From a virus, in IMG/VR virus record IMGVR_UViG_3300022200_000085, positions 1 to 46,178 of that record: a DNA stretch of 46,178 nt. The stretch is one strand, 5' to 3'. Under the pieces are notes generated by a model. That model worked only from the letters and a program-made list of their open reading frames with translations. It had not been told where the DNA came from and did not search any database. This document shows positions 23,622-32,000 of the stretch, piece by piece. Each line of letters opens with the position of its first letter. Within the stretch, counting starts at the first letter, position 1. Position numbers and translations under genes: made by a program.

Positions 23622-25523
23622 ATGCCAGCAACAGTGTACAAGGGTGATTTAGCAGAAGTGTCATTTGCACCGGAGGTGGGATTGTCAATTAGTGCAAATG
23701 CCGACTCTAATTTTACAATTAGTCACGGCGACGACCATTCAATCATTGTATTTGCTGGTGTAAGTGGCCCTGCAAACGGCAATACAACTATTTTTGAAAC
23801 TGTATCGGGTTCACCCGACACATATGAACTAAAATATCCTCGTGGTATGTTAGTTGGCTCTCAAGTTAAATTTTCACAAACAGGAAGCGACCTTAATGCT
23901 AATGATACGGCTGGTGTTTTTACTATCGTGTATCAACAAGGTAACACAATTAAAATTTCACCTAAGATGCTTTCAACTGCTACTACATACAATCAATCGG
24001 GAATTAACCTACATATTCTTCCTTACAGAACACCCCCTTTTGATAATGCAATGACTCAAGGTTCGGGAACTGAATCAGTGCTTACAGACCAATTTTTAGG
24101 TATTGCAAACGCACTTACTGTACCCGAAACAAAAGTAGATTTGAAGCGTTTCCATGTTGTCGGTCTTGGCCGAGATACCAGTGTTCAAGTGCCGGGTAAA
24201 TTCATTACCGAAGGTGGCTCATTTGAGGTAGCCATGCATTCTGCTCGTTGGCTCAAATATTGTCTTGGTGGAGAAGTTGTAGCCGCAACTACCGCACCCG
24301 ATGCAGGTTATCAAACCGCTATTACCAGTGGTAATGCCGCAGAAGCAGGTCAATCCTTTTTAATCTTAGATGATGCATCCAATGTTGCTAACAATAAGGA
24401 TATGTATTTGGTTATTGTAGATACAAATGAAGTTCCAGTTACAACAACTCATGAGGCTGATGGAGGCTCATGGGCTGGTACTTTTGCCAGTATTGCCTTT
24501 GATAATGCTGATAAAACAGAAGTACGAAGAATTATTGGTAAAGATGGCACAAGTAAATTGTATCTTGATGAGCCACTTCTTTATTCTCATGCCGCTGGTA
24601 CTACTGTGTATCTTTACGATTGGGCAGTATCGGGTACAAATCCACCAGCAGTATCTTCATCTGCTGTGATTAGTAATGCTGTAACACACTTGCTGTACAC
24701 AAACACATATCAACCTTCATTCAGTCTTGAAGTTTCACAACGCCGTTTAAATGTAGATTCGGGAGAAGGTGCAACTGATGGTAGTGCTACAGACTCAAAA
24801 GAGTTATCTCGTGTATTTCGTGGATGTAAAGTCACTGATTTCACCCTTACAACTGACAATGATGCCGCTCTTCGCTTGGCTGTGAATTTTAATTCAGCAT
24901 TATGTTATACTGATACAGGCCGTTTAGAAGGAACACCAATTACCCGATACGCCGCTCATCGTATGTTTGATGACACAGCAAATACAGACACAAAACGATT
25001 TGTTTCCGGTATCGCGCCATGCACTCAAAAACCATTTATGTTCTATAACGGTACAATCAACATGGCTGGTGTTCAAGTTGCTCAAGTGTTGAACTTTACT
25101 TTAACTGGACAAATGGGTATGCAATCATTCCATGTCATAAAAGGACAAAACAGCGTTAGTAGTGCAACAGAACAAGTACCATTTGGTGGCTCACGAAACA
25201 CTTCACTCATGGTTGAAGGTCAAACAACTTACGACATGAGTATGGAAATTATTGTTGATGACCCAATTTTCTTCCACGAAATGCGTTCAGCACAAATGTA
25301 CAGCACTAACGCTGATGCTTCAACTGCTAATCAAATTCGCATTGACTTTGAGAAAACAACTACCACAGGCCAAACTGAGCGTATGCTGTTGATTATTGAT
25401 GATTATGTGATTACAGAAGCACCATTACAAATTCCCGAAGATAAAGGTGCAATGAAGTCACAACTCAAAATCATGCCAAAAACCATCAAGGTTATTGCAC
25501 GAGATACTATTCCAAAATACTGA
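23622..25523 (+). CDS. Major tail tube protein, enlarged
   Basis: This is a 633-residue, almost wholly beta-type protein with many Thr/Ser/Gly residues. It lies between the tail terminator and the chaperones, which is the standard place of the tail tube gene. A C-terminal region (YDMSMEIIVDDPIFFHEMRS, then IRIDFEKTTTTGQTERMLLI) resembles tube proteins, in which strands pair between rings. The usual tube protein is 150-300 residues; the extra length, including regions near residues 20-120 and 210-330, may be surface Ig-like domains. It starts after AGGTGAAATAAA. Its stop is embedded in the next gene's Shine-Dalgarno (TGAGGTG). Confidence 0.75.
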   Translation: MPATVYKGDLAEVSFAPEVGLSISANADSNFTISHGDDHSIIVFAGVSGPANGNTTIFETVSGSPDTYELKYPRGMLVGSQVKFSQTGSDLNANDTAGVFTIVYQQGNTIKISPKMLSTATTYNQSGINLHILPYRTPPFDNAMTQGSGTESVLTDQFLGIANALTVPETKVDLKRFHVVGLGRDTSVQVPGKFITEGGSFEVAMHSARWLKYCLGGEVVAATTAPDAGYQTAITSGNAAEAGQSFLILDDASNVANNKDMYLVIVDTNEVPVTTTHEADGGSWAGTFASIAFDNADKTEVRRIIGKDGTSKLYLDEPLLYSHAAGTTVYLYDWAVSGTNPPAVSSSAVISNAVTHLLYTNTYQPSFSLEVSQRRLNVDSGEGATDGSATDSKELSRVFRGCKVTDFTLTTDNDAALRLAVNFNSALCYTDTGRLEGTPITRYAAHRMFDDTANTDTKRFVSGIAPCTQKPFMFYNGTINMAGVQVAQVLNFTLTGQMGMQSFHVIKGQNSVSSATEQVPFGGSRNTSLMVEGQTTYDMSMEIIVDDPIFFHEMRSAQMYSTNADASTANQIRIDFEKTTTTGQTERMLLIIDDYVITEAPLQIPEDKGAMKSQLKIMPKTIKVIARDTIPKY

Positions 25524-25532
25524 GGTGTTATC

Positions 25533-26021
25533 ATGAAAACTTCACTAAACAAGTACCGAAGGCTTGGCGCACAAGGATATGCTCAGTGGGTATGTACTGT
25601 AAATGGAGTGGAGTATAGTGATGATATGGCTGAGTTAAACAACCATGCCATACATGCATATGTCAAATCATTGATGGACACCGCCCCTGCTGAAAAACCA
25701 GTACAGTTAATTGAAGAAGAAGTAGTAAATCCATTCCCTGCTGATATACAGCAATATGATGCACTTACTGTTGCAGAATTGCGTGACTTATGCAAAGAGC
25801 GTGGACTACCAGTATATGGTACGAAGGCTGAAATTATTTTACGATTAAAACAAAATGATGAAGGTATCATTCCCGAAGAAGCACCGGAAAGCCCTACCGA
25901 AGAGGTAGCCCTTGAAGGTGATTCGGAAGCCCCTACCGAAGAGGTAGCCGCATCCATTGGAGAGGAAATAAATGACGAAAACAATAGTGACGAACAAGAG
26001 CCTGTTATTGACGAACAATGA
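25533..26021 (+). CDS. SAP-domain protein with acidic repeated tail
   Basis: This is a 162-residue protein. Residues 1-55 form a small domain (YRRLGAQGYAQWVCTVNGVE). Residues about 76-108 are a SAP motif (LTVAELRDLCKERGLPVYGT then KAEIILRLK), usually a DNA-binding helix pair. The C-terminal 50 residues are very acidic, with a duplicated PTEEVA segment. The last 50 bases overlap the next gene in another frame, which is unusually long for this window. Similar SAP modules occur next to tail tube genes in tailed viruses, but their role is unclear. Confidence 0.78.
   Translation: MKTSLNKYRRLGAQGYAQWVCTVNGVEYSDDMAELNNHAIHAYVKSLMDTAPAEKPVQLIEEEVVNPFPADIQQYDALTVAELRDLCKERGLPVYGTKAEIILRLKQNDEGIIPEEAPESPTEEVALEGDSEAPTEEVAASIGEEINDENNSDEQEPVIDEQ
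25892..25949 (+). repeat. Two direct 19-bp repeats with internal hairpin
   Basis: CCCTACCGAAGAGGTAGCC occurs at 25892-25910 and 25931-25949, 39 bases apart. Each copy has a small inverted repeat (CTACC/GGTAG around GAAGA). They lie inside the SAP gene and end 22 bases before the tail chaperone start. They probably reflect duplication of an acidic linker; an effect on translation is possible but unsupported. Confidence 0.85.
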
Positions 26022-26343
26022 AACGACCAAGCACGAAATTAGGATTGACCCTAATGACGATACACAGGTCATAGAGGTATGGGTACGAGACATATCCTTC
26101 CTTGACATTCAAGCCGCCGCACAACAAATGCTTCGTGTGGAAAAAGGTGATGTAACACTTGATTTGGCAGGCTATTGGCAATTCGCTTTCTCCAATTGGA
26201 TTACAAAAACAAATCCCGATTTATCAGTAAAAGAATTATTATCCCTTAAGGGGTACATCGGTGAACAAGTGTGTAAGATTCTCCCACAGCCACAAGAAAT
26301 GGCGGAGGCTTTGCAGGGGGGTTTTACCAAGCCCACCGAGTGA
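25972..26343 (+). CDS. Tail assembly chaperone, first frame (gpG-like)
   Basis: This is a 123-residue protein encoded between tail tube and tape measure, the position of lambda gpG-type chaperones. It includes a beta-rich start (HEIRIDPNDDTQVIEVWVRD) and a helical end (LSVKELLSLKGYIGEQVCKI). It starts at ATG 25972 after GGAGAGG (25959-25965) and so overlaps the SAP gene by 50 bases. Near its end the codons CAG GGG GGT TTT contain stacked slippery heptamers that would send ribosomes into the -1 frame, giving a 214-residue fusion with the next frame. Both the short and fused forms are normally needed to load tube subunits on the tape measure. Identity rests on position and the frameshift, not on sequence recognition. 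Confidence 0.8.
   Translation: MTKTIVTNKSLLLTNNETTKHEIRIDPNDDTQVIEVWVRDISFLDIQAAAQQMLRVEKGDVTLDLAGYWQFAFSNWITKTNPDLSVKELLSLKGYIGEQVCKILPQPQEMAEALQGGFTKPTE
26316..26325 (+). promoter_or_regulatory. Probable programmed -1 frameshift site
   Basis: GGGGGGTTTT holds two heptamers in the correct phase: G GGG GGT (26316-26322) and G GGT TTT (26319-26325). In both, slipping back one base keeps the first two codon-anticodon pairs. The -1 frame is open through to 26615, so slipping joins the two chaperone frames. Confidence 0.8.
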
Positions 26344-26615
26344 GAGTTGAAAAATTTCTAAAGAAAGAAAAGTACGATAGTGTGGAGGATTTTGAAAGTC
26401 AAATTGAACTTTGGGCTTACATTATCGCTAAACATTTCAGTATATCGCTCTTAGAAGTTTATTCAATGCCACCTCACTTATTCAAGCAATCACTCGTGTG
26501 GGCAATTGTTTCAACCGAAGAGAACAATAAGGAGATTGAGCGTAAGAAACAACAGGCGAAGAGTGGGGATAGGGAAGTCGTAGGATTAGATTATTCATTT
26601 TTAGATTGGGAGTGA
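26340..26615 (+). CDS. Tail assembly chaperone, second frame (gpT-like extension)
   Basis: This 91-residue frame (from GTG 26340) is helical and ends in DREVVGLDYSFLDWE. It lies in the -1 frame relative to the preceding chaperone frame. Its GTG has no Shine-Dalgarno just upstream (AAGCCCACCGA), so it is most probably made only as the C-terminal part of the frameshift fusion; in that case the coding part begins at about 26325. The segment LEVYSMPPHLFKQSLVWAI resembles the helical T-domain that contacts the tape measure in lambda-like systems. The tape measure follows 4 bases after the stop. Confidence 0.78.
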   Translation: MRVEKFLKKEKYDSVEDFESQIELWAYIIAKHFSISLLEVYSMPPHLFKQSLVWAIVSTEENNKEIERKKQQAKSGDREVVGLDYSFLDWE

Positions 26616-26619
26616 GAAA

Positions 26620-27846
26620 ATGTCATTGATTTCCATGCTGTCATCCATGTCCAGCATGGTATCACAGATAGGGCCGGGTTTCAAAGCCGCAGGCCAAATG
26701 GCGATTGATGCGTTGAAAAATTTAGGAAAGTGGTTTTACGATACAGTTATTCAACCAATGAGTGATGCTATTAATAATCTTTCTTGGGAGAATATCAAAA
26801 ATGGTTTTGATACAGTTTTAACCGCAATCGGTGAAACTACAATAGCATTTTTCAGTGGCTTTTTTGATATGTTACCCGATATGCCTGCGGTATTAACAAT
26901 AGATTGGTGGGCTGAATTATTTAGTGGTATAGGTATTACAATTGATGAATGGGCAACAGCCTTATGGGATATGTTACCCGATACGCCCGAAATTTTGACT
27001 AAGGCATATTGGACTGATTTATTTGATTTCAGTATGCCCGATTGGGATAGCGTATTTAGTTTCACGATGCCCGAAATGTTCACTACGGCTTACTGGACTG
27101 ATTTATTTACTTTTGATTTACCAAATTGGGAAAATGTCTTTTCTTTTACATTACCCGATTGGCTAACGGAGATTGTTAATTTCTTTGTCGGAGAAGGTGC
27201 ATTTGCAGGATTTAGTATCGGTGATAGAATTGATTTTGTGATTGGTACTTTACCTCAACCATTCAAATTTATTCTTGATATACTCAATGGTTTAGTTGGT
27301 ATATCTATTGGTGATATAATTGATTTTGGGATTGACCTTGTTGGTTTTGGATGGGATTTGCTTACCGACCCAGTGGGTACATTAGCAAATGTTGCAACTT
27401 CTTTAACTGGATTTTTTACTGACTTAGGAAATGGTTTAGCGGGTGTTTTAAAATTCCCAATTAATGGACTTGTTTCGTTAATAAATGATTTTTTCGCTTC
27501 ATTTAGTTTCTCTAAGACCATTGATTTGCCCGGTCTTGACCCATTTGATATTGGGTTTGATTTATCGGATTGGAGTATTCCAGCACTGGCTAAGGGTGGT
27601 ATTGTAAATGGCCCTACACTTGCTCTTTTGGGTGACAACGCTTCGGGTAGAGAAGCAGTAGTGCCGCTTGAAAAAGCAGGCGAAATGGGCTTTGGTGGTA
27701 AAGGGAGTACATTCAACATTAATGTTAATGCATCGGGTATTACAGACCGTACAGATAAGCGTGCGCTCGCTCGTGAGATTGGCAACATGATACAACAAGA
27801 GATGGCACGAAACATTGGTGGTTCAACAATGAGGGGGCGATACTGA
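26620..27846 (+). CDS. Short tape measure protein
   Basis: This 408-residue protein is the tail length ruler. It has amphipathic and hydrophobic helices at the start, Trp/Phe/Asp-rich repeats in the centre (two copies of AYWTDLF...VFSFT(M/L)P spaced 28 residues apart near residues 129 and 157), hydrophobic segments at about 200-290, and a C-terminal domain with LLGDNASGREAVVPLEKAG and ITDRTDKRALAREIGNMIQ ending in MRGRY. This C-terminus is the kind seen in tape measures of many tailed viruses, including archaeal ones. At about 0.15 nm per residue the tail would be near 60 nm, which is short. The start follows GGGAGTGAGAAA. The stop overlaps the next gene. Confidence 0.85.
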   Translation: MSLISMLSSMSSMVSQIGPGFKAAGQMAIDALKNLGKWFYDTVIQPMSDAINNLSWENIKNGFDTVLTAIGETTIAFFSGFFDMLPDMPAVLTIDWWAELFSGIGITIDEWATALWDMLPDTPEILTKAYWTDLFDFSMPDWDSVFSFTMPEMFTTAYWTDLFTFDLPNWENVFSFTLPDWLTEIVNFFVGEGAFAGFSIGDRIDFVIGTLPQPFKFILDILNGLVGISIGDIIDFGIDLVGFGWDLLTDPVGTLANVATSLTGFFTDLGNGLAGVLKFPINGLVSLINDFFASFSFSKTIDLPGLDPFDIGFDLSDWSIPALAKGGIVNGPTLALLGDNASGREAVVPLEKAGEMGFGGKGSTFNINVNASGITDRTDKRALAREIGNMIQQEMARNIGGSTMRGRY

Positions 27847-29027
27847 TGGGTACACCAATTCGTCTTGTACGCAATGATGGCGGGATTATTGAACTAATGG
27901 CTACTACGCTTACAATGAATGTAGATAGAGGCGTTACACCTCATACTATGCCTTTTACTGGTGGTTCACGATTTGCATTTGACCTTAATCTTCCTAAATC
28001 CCTCATTACGATTGAAGGTGTAATGACTGATGATGATTTAATAAATTTAGATACCCAACAGGAAGCAAGCGCACTTATTGATTTTTCAAGAGGTCAAGGT
28101 GAAACTGTTGATTCAACAGTTCGTTGGAATGCATATGCTCACAATTTAGTAAGTGGAATGACTACAGATGTAATAAGTGAAGCGGATTATGCAATTAAAA
28201 TCAATAATACATATGAGGTTTGGATAGCAAAATCTACATCTAATTATGGTTTAAGTGGTGGAAGATATTATTTTGCTGTACATGATGGTACATCATTACT
28301 TACCGCTAATCAAATGGCAACTAATTTTGCCGCATTGATTAACAATTATGCTGGAACATTTAACATGAATGCAGAAGTCATTAATTCACCAATTGACGGT
28401 GAAACAAATGTTTCTGTTACCCTTACTCAAGTTCTGTTAGGTAAAAGTGGAAATATACCACATCCTTCATTTAGCACATGGCCTAAAGGTGAAGGAGTGT
28501 ATAAACCACTGTACACCCTGTTTTCGGGTGGTGCAGATTCACCTAATATACGAAATAAAAGTGCAGGTGATAAAGTGGCTGAGTTGTTTGCTGTTTTAAA
28601 TAACAGTAACAATGGTGGTGGTGGTGCTGTGGGAATAGGTGCATTAGGGGCTGGTGCTTTTGGGGCTGGTTTAATTGCTTCGGGAGGAACTGCTGGACTT
28701 TTATTAGCAGGAGGTGCTGGTGGAATATTAACTACTATGGTTGTTGCTGATGCTAAATATGGCGATTATATTATTGGTATTCAAATTCCTTTTACTTCTA
28801 AAACAAATTCAAATGAATCTATTTATTACATGCCCACTGGTGGTTTAATGACTACAGTAGATAAAACGGCTGATAATGCTCTTCCTACTGGTACATCATT
28901 TAAACCATATGATTCCGAATATACTGGTATTAAAGGCACTGTAGTTAATGCTACATTTGTTCAACTTGGCGGTGAGCCTATTTATTCATACACGATTAAC
29001 TTTGCACCTATTGATTGGATATTTTGA
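27846..29027 (+). CDS. Tail tip/distal tail protein with Gly-rich hydrophobic segment
   Basis: This 393-residue protein follows the tape measure, as distal tail and baseplate hub proteins do. The N-terminus (IRLVRNDGGIIELMATTLTM then LPKSLITIEGVMTDDD) resembles the beta-barrel start of small baseplate proteins that bind the tube. Residues about 256-302 form a Gly/Ala-rich, wholly uncharged stretch (AVGIGALGAGAFGAGLIASG), long enough to span a membrane, flanked by beta-rich parts. It starts with ATG overlapping the tape measure stop by one base, with GAGGGGG at 27832-27838 upstream. It could be a distal tail protein that also enters the host membrane (inference). Confidence 0.7.
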   Translation: MGTPIRLVRNDGGIIELMATTLTMNVDRGVTPHTMPFTGGSRFAFDLNLPKSLITIEGVMTDDDLINLDTQQEASALIDFSRGQGETVDSTVRWNAYAHNLVSGMTTDVISEADYAIKINNTYEVWIAKSTSNYGLSGGRYYFAVHDGTSLLTANQMATNFAALINNYAGTFNMNAEVINSPIDGETNVSVTLTQVLLGKSGNIPHPSFSTWPKGEGVYKPLYTLFSGGADSPNIRNKSAGDKVAELFAVLNNSNNGGGGAVGIGALGAGAFGAGLIASGGTAGLLLAGGAGGILTTMVVADAKYGDYIIGIQIPFTSKTNSNESIYYMPTGGLMTTVDKTADNALPTGTSFKPYDSEYTGIKGTVVNATFVQLGGEPIYSYTINFAPIDWIF

Positions 29028-29036
29028 TGTGATAAT

Positions 29037-32000
29037 ATGGTTGCAATTGGTCGTAGTAGTCACGCTTTCTTCTTTGATGGCGTAAGCGATTCGGTCATTA
29101 TACCTCAAGGTCGCTTTACGAAAACAGGTGTTGCTGATTCTAATGGTACAAAAGTAATGACTCAAACCCTTCAAGGGCAAGGCGATATTGTTTCAATTAA
29201 TAGTAAAACAATTACAGATTTTGTAATTGAAACATGGGTCGTACCCGATTGTGGTGGTATAATTGCTCACCGTGAAGGGCAATTTACTCTTGAGATAGGC
29301 ACAGTAGATACACCCGGCCCTGCTGTATTTACAGTTTATGTTGAATCTAATGCTGGCCCATCAGTGTTCCGTTTAGCATCGGCATATGACACTGGTACAC
29401 GATGGGATGGGATTGTTTATCCTCAACAAAATTACGGGGGTATTCATGATTCATATAACCGATACGACACAGGTAATTATGGTGATGCTACAAATTTGAA
29501 TTTTAAGAATCGGCCACTATATCATGTTGTGGCTGGAATTACAAAGAGTCGTGTTTTCTTAGCCATCAATGGAGAAATCGTATCACAACAAGATATACCA
29601 CCCGAAACTCGTCTTGCACGCTCTACAGACCAAGTATATCTTGGTGGTAAAGGTGGACAATTTCGTGGGGCTGTAGAGGCTATTCACTTTTCAAATGAAT
29701 TTGATGAGAATATGCTTGTTCCATCTATGGCTGTAAAAGGTAAAACAACATCGGCTTTATTCCGTTTTGAAGAACCTATTGATGTTATTGAAGAAACATA
29801 CGAGTTCACTGCCTACGGCTCAAGTGGTGGTACAACAATCACAATTCCAACCACTGATGCTCAAGCATTAATTGCACGATTAACGGGTAAAGCCTACGAT
29901 TCAAGTAATCCAACAACTGATTTTACTGCTTCACCATACAGCATGGGTAACTACAAGGTTGTTGATTACTATACAAATCAAGGTACTCCAACAACTATTG
30001 CTGTAGCGCACACTCCGTATAATCTTCTTATCAATCCCGGTGCGATTAATCGTAACACACAGAAGCCTAATCAATCCCCACCCGAAAGGGTGCGACTTCA
30101 TAGCATCAATGGAAGCACTGGTGTCATGACTGTATCAAGTATTCATATTGACTTCATTAATGGTACAGGTGGCCTTCGTGGAGTGCTTCATTCACGAACT
30201 ACTGATGTAGATAATTACTTTGTAGTGGTCGGTGCTGACTTACTTATTGATAACGGTACAGGAAAACCATACCAACCACCTCATTATGGTACACAAATTT
30301 TTGACAAAACAGGACAGATGGTGCTTGATGAAAGCGACATAAATAATCATGGTTTCGTATATTCAAGCCGTATGGCAACTACTACAGACGACCCTAACAA
30401 TCCATTTGCTGTAGTTTGGCCTTCAAGCCTTGACACACTCTTCCAAGTTGGTCACAGTGGGCGACATACTTATTCCCATATCATCGGGCATGAGTATATG
30501 CGCCGCTATCCAAAACCTACTGAAATTACAATTGACCAGCAGGCTGATGGTTCAGCCGATATTGTACAGATGGCATACGATTCTAATACCCGTAACATTG
30601 ATGAAATGTTCACTATGAATTCATTAGTTGATTTTTACACTGAAACTTTGGAAGCACCGATTGCTCGGATTGAAAACTCATCCAGCGTTACAGCAGTGGT
30701 AGATAATGGGCTACCAGCCAGTGTCAAGGAAATGATTGCTATTGGTGGTACAAATTTCAAATATGCACCATTTATGCTTAAAGGGCCAGTACCCGAAGTT
30801 GGTGATATTAATGAGAATAACCGACTGTATCATCTTATTCCCGAAACAGAAAGCCGTATTGCACTGCTTCATGTACCCGACCTTAAGACTTCACATAACC
30901 TTGCGCCATTTGTTGAAATTCATTACAACGCTATTGATATGACTGGTGCAAGTATGGGTGTCGCAACACCAATGTTGATGGTAGAAAAGACTGTACCAGC
31001 AGGCTCGTTTGACTTAGGAAGCGGTACACGAGTGCTTGATGTTATCAATGCTGATATTGCTAATTGTACGCTGTATTCGCCCGGTGGTGTGATTTACCTT
31101 ACAAATGCAATTAGTGGCTACGGCTCGCTCATGCAAGAGTCGCACACACTCATTGGTGATAATACTGGTGGGCAAGAAAGTGAAACTGAGTTAGATTATA
31201 GCCGTACACCAGCCCTTTACACTCCTGTAGCCGATGTAAATGCCGAACCAGCCTCGCCACCTACCGCTATAGCCCGTTCACATAATTCGGGCGTTCATGA
31301 TTCTGTATATCACCGAGTTGTTATTGAATCGCTATCATCCAGCCAGTCCGATACAATACTTGACGAAGGTGCAGGCAAATCAACCCGCCAGCCTACAACT
31401 AATAAGAGTGCTACAGGTGAATTTGATATTGGGCCAACTACACATTCTTCTCGTGTTTTTGAAACATTTAACATCATTGACAATGTAATTATTACAGATG
31501 AAGCAGGCATTTTGGGCAAGATTTTCATTCAGCCTTCAAATAAATTAAGGAGTAATCAATTATCTTTGCTACGATATACCGAAGCAGGAGATATACCAAA
31601 TATTGCCAGCGTATTGTATTTGATGAGTCGTACTCGTATTCGTGGTATATCAAAGGATGAAAGCCCCGAAAGCAACATGAGTACAGTCATTATTACGGCT
31701 ACGGGCATCGCAGATTCCTTCGTGAATGAGAATGTATCAGTTATTGGTAGTGGTTCGCCCGACTCACACATAGTCAAAGAAATAGAGCCTAACTCACCTG
31801 TTGTTACAGTAACACTGGGAGGGGCTGGTCAAGGTGCTGTAAATACTAAACCAACATTTGACCCAAGCCCGTTAATGCGCCTTCCGGGTTCAACTCGCCG
31901 TAGTTGTGCTGTACAAGCAAGAAATGTTCACACGGCAACTACAGGTGCGTTACCCTACAGCATGAGTGTAAGCCCATTAAACAATGGCTCGCCCGATATG

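Noticed and set aside
26340-26615. Independent gene from the GTG at 26340
   Set aside because: There is no Shine-Dalgarno just upstream and the -1 frame is open across a slippery decamer, so a frameshift product is more likely.
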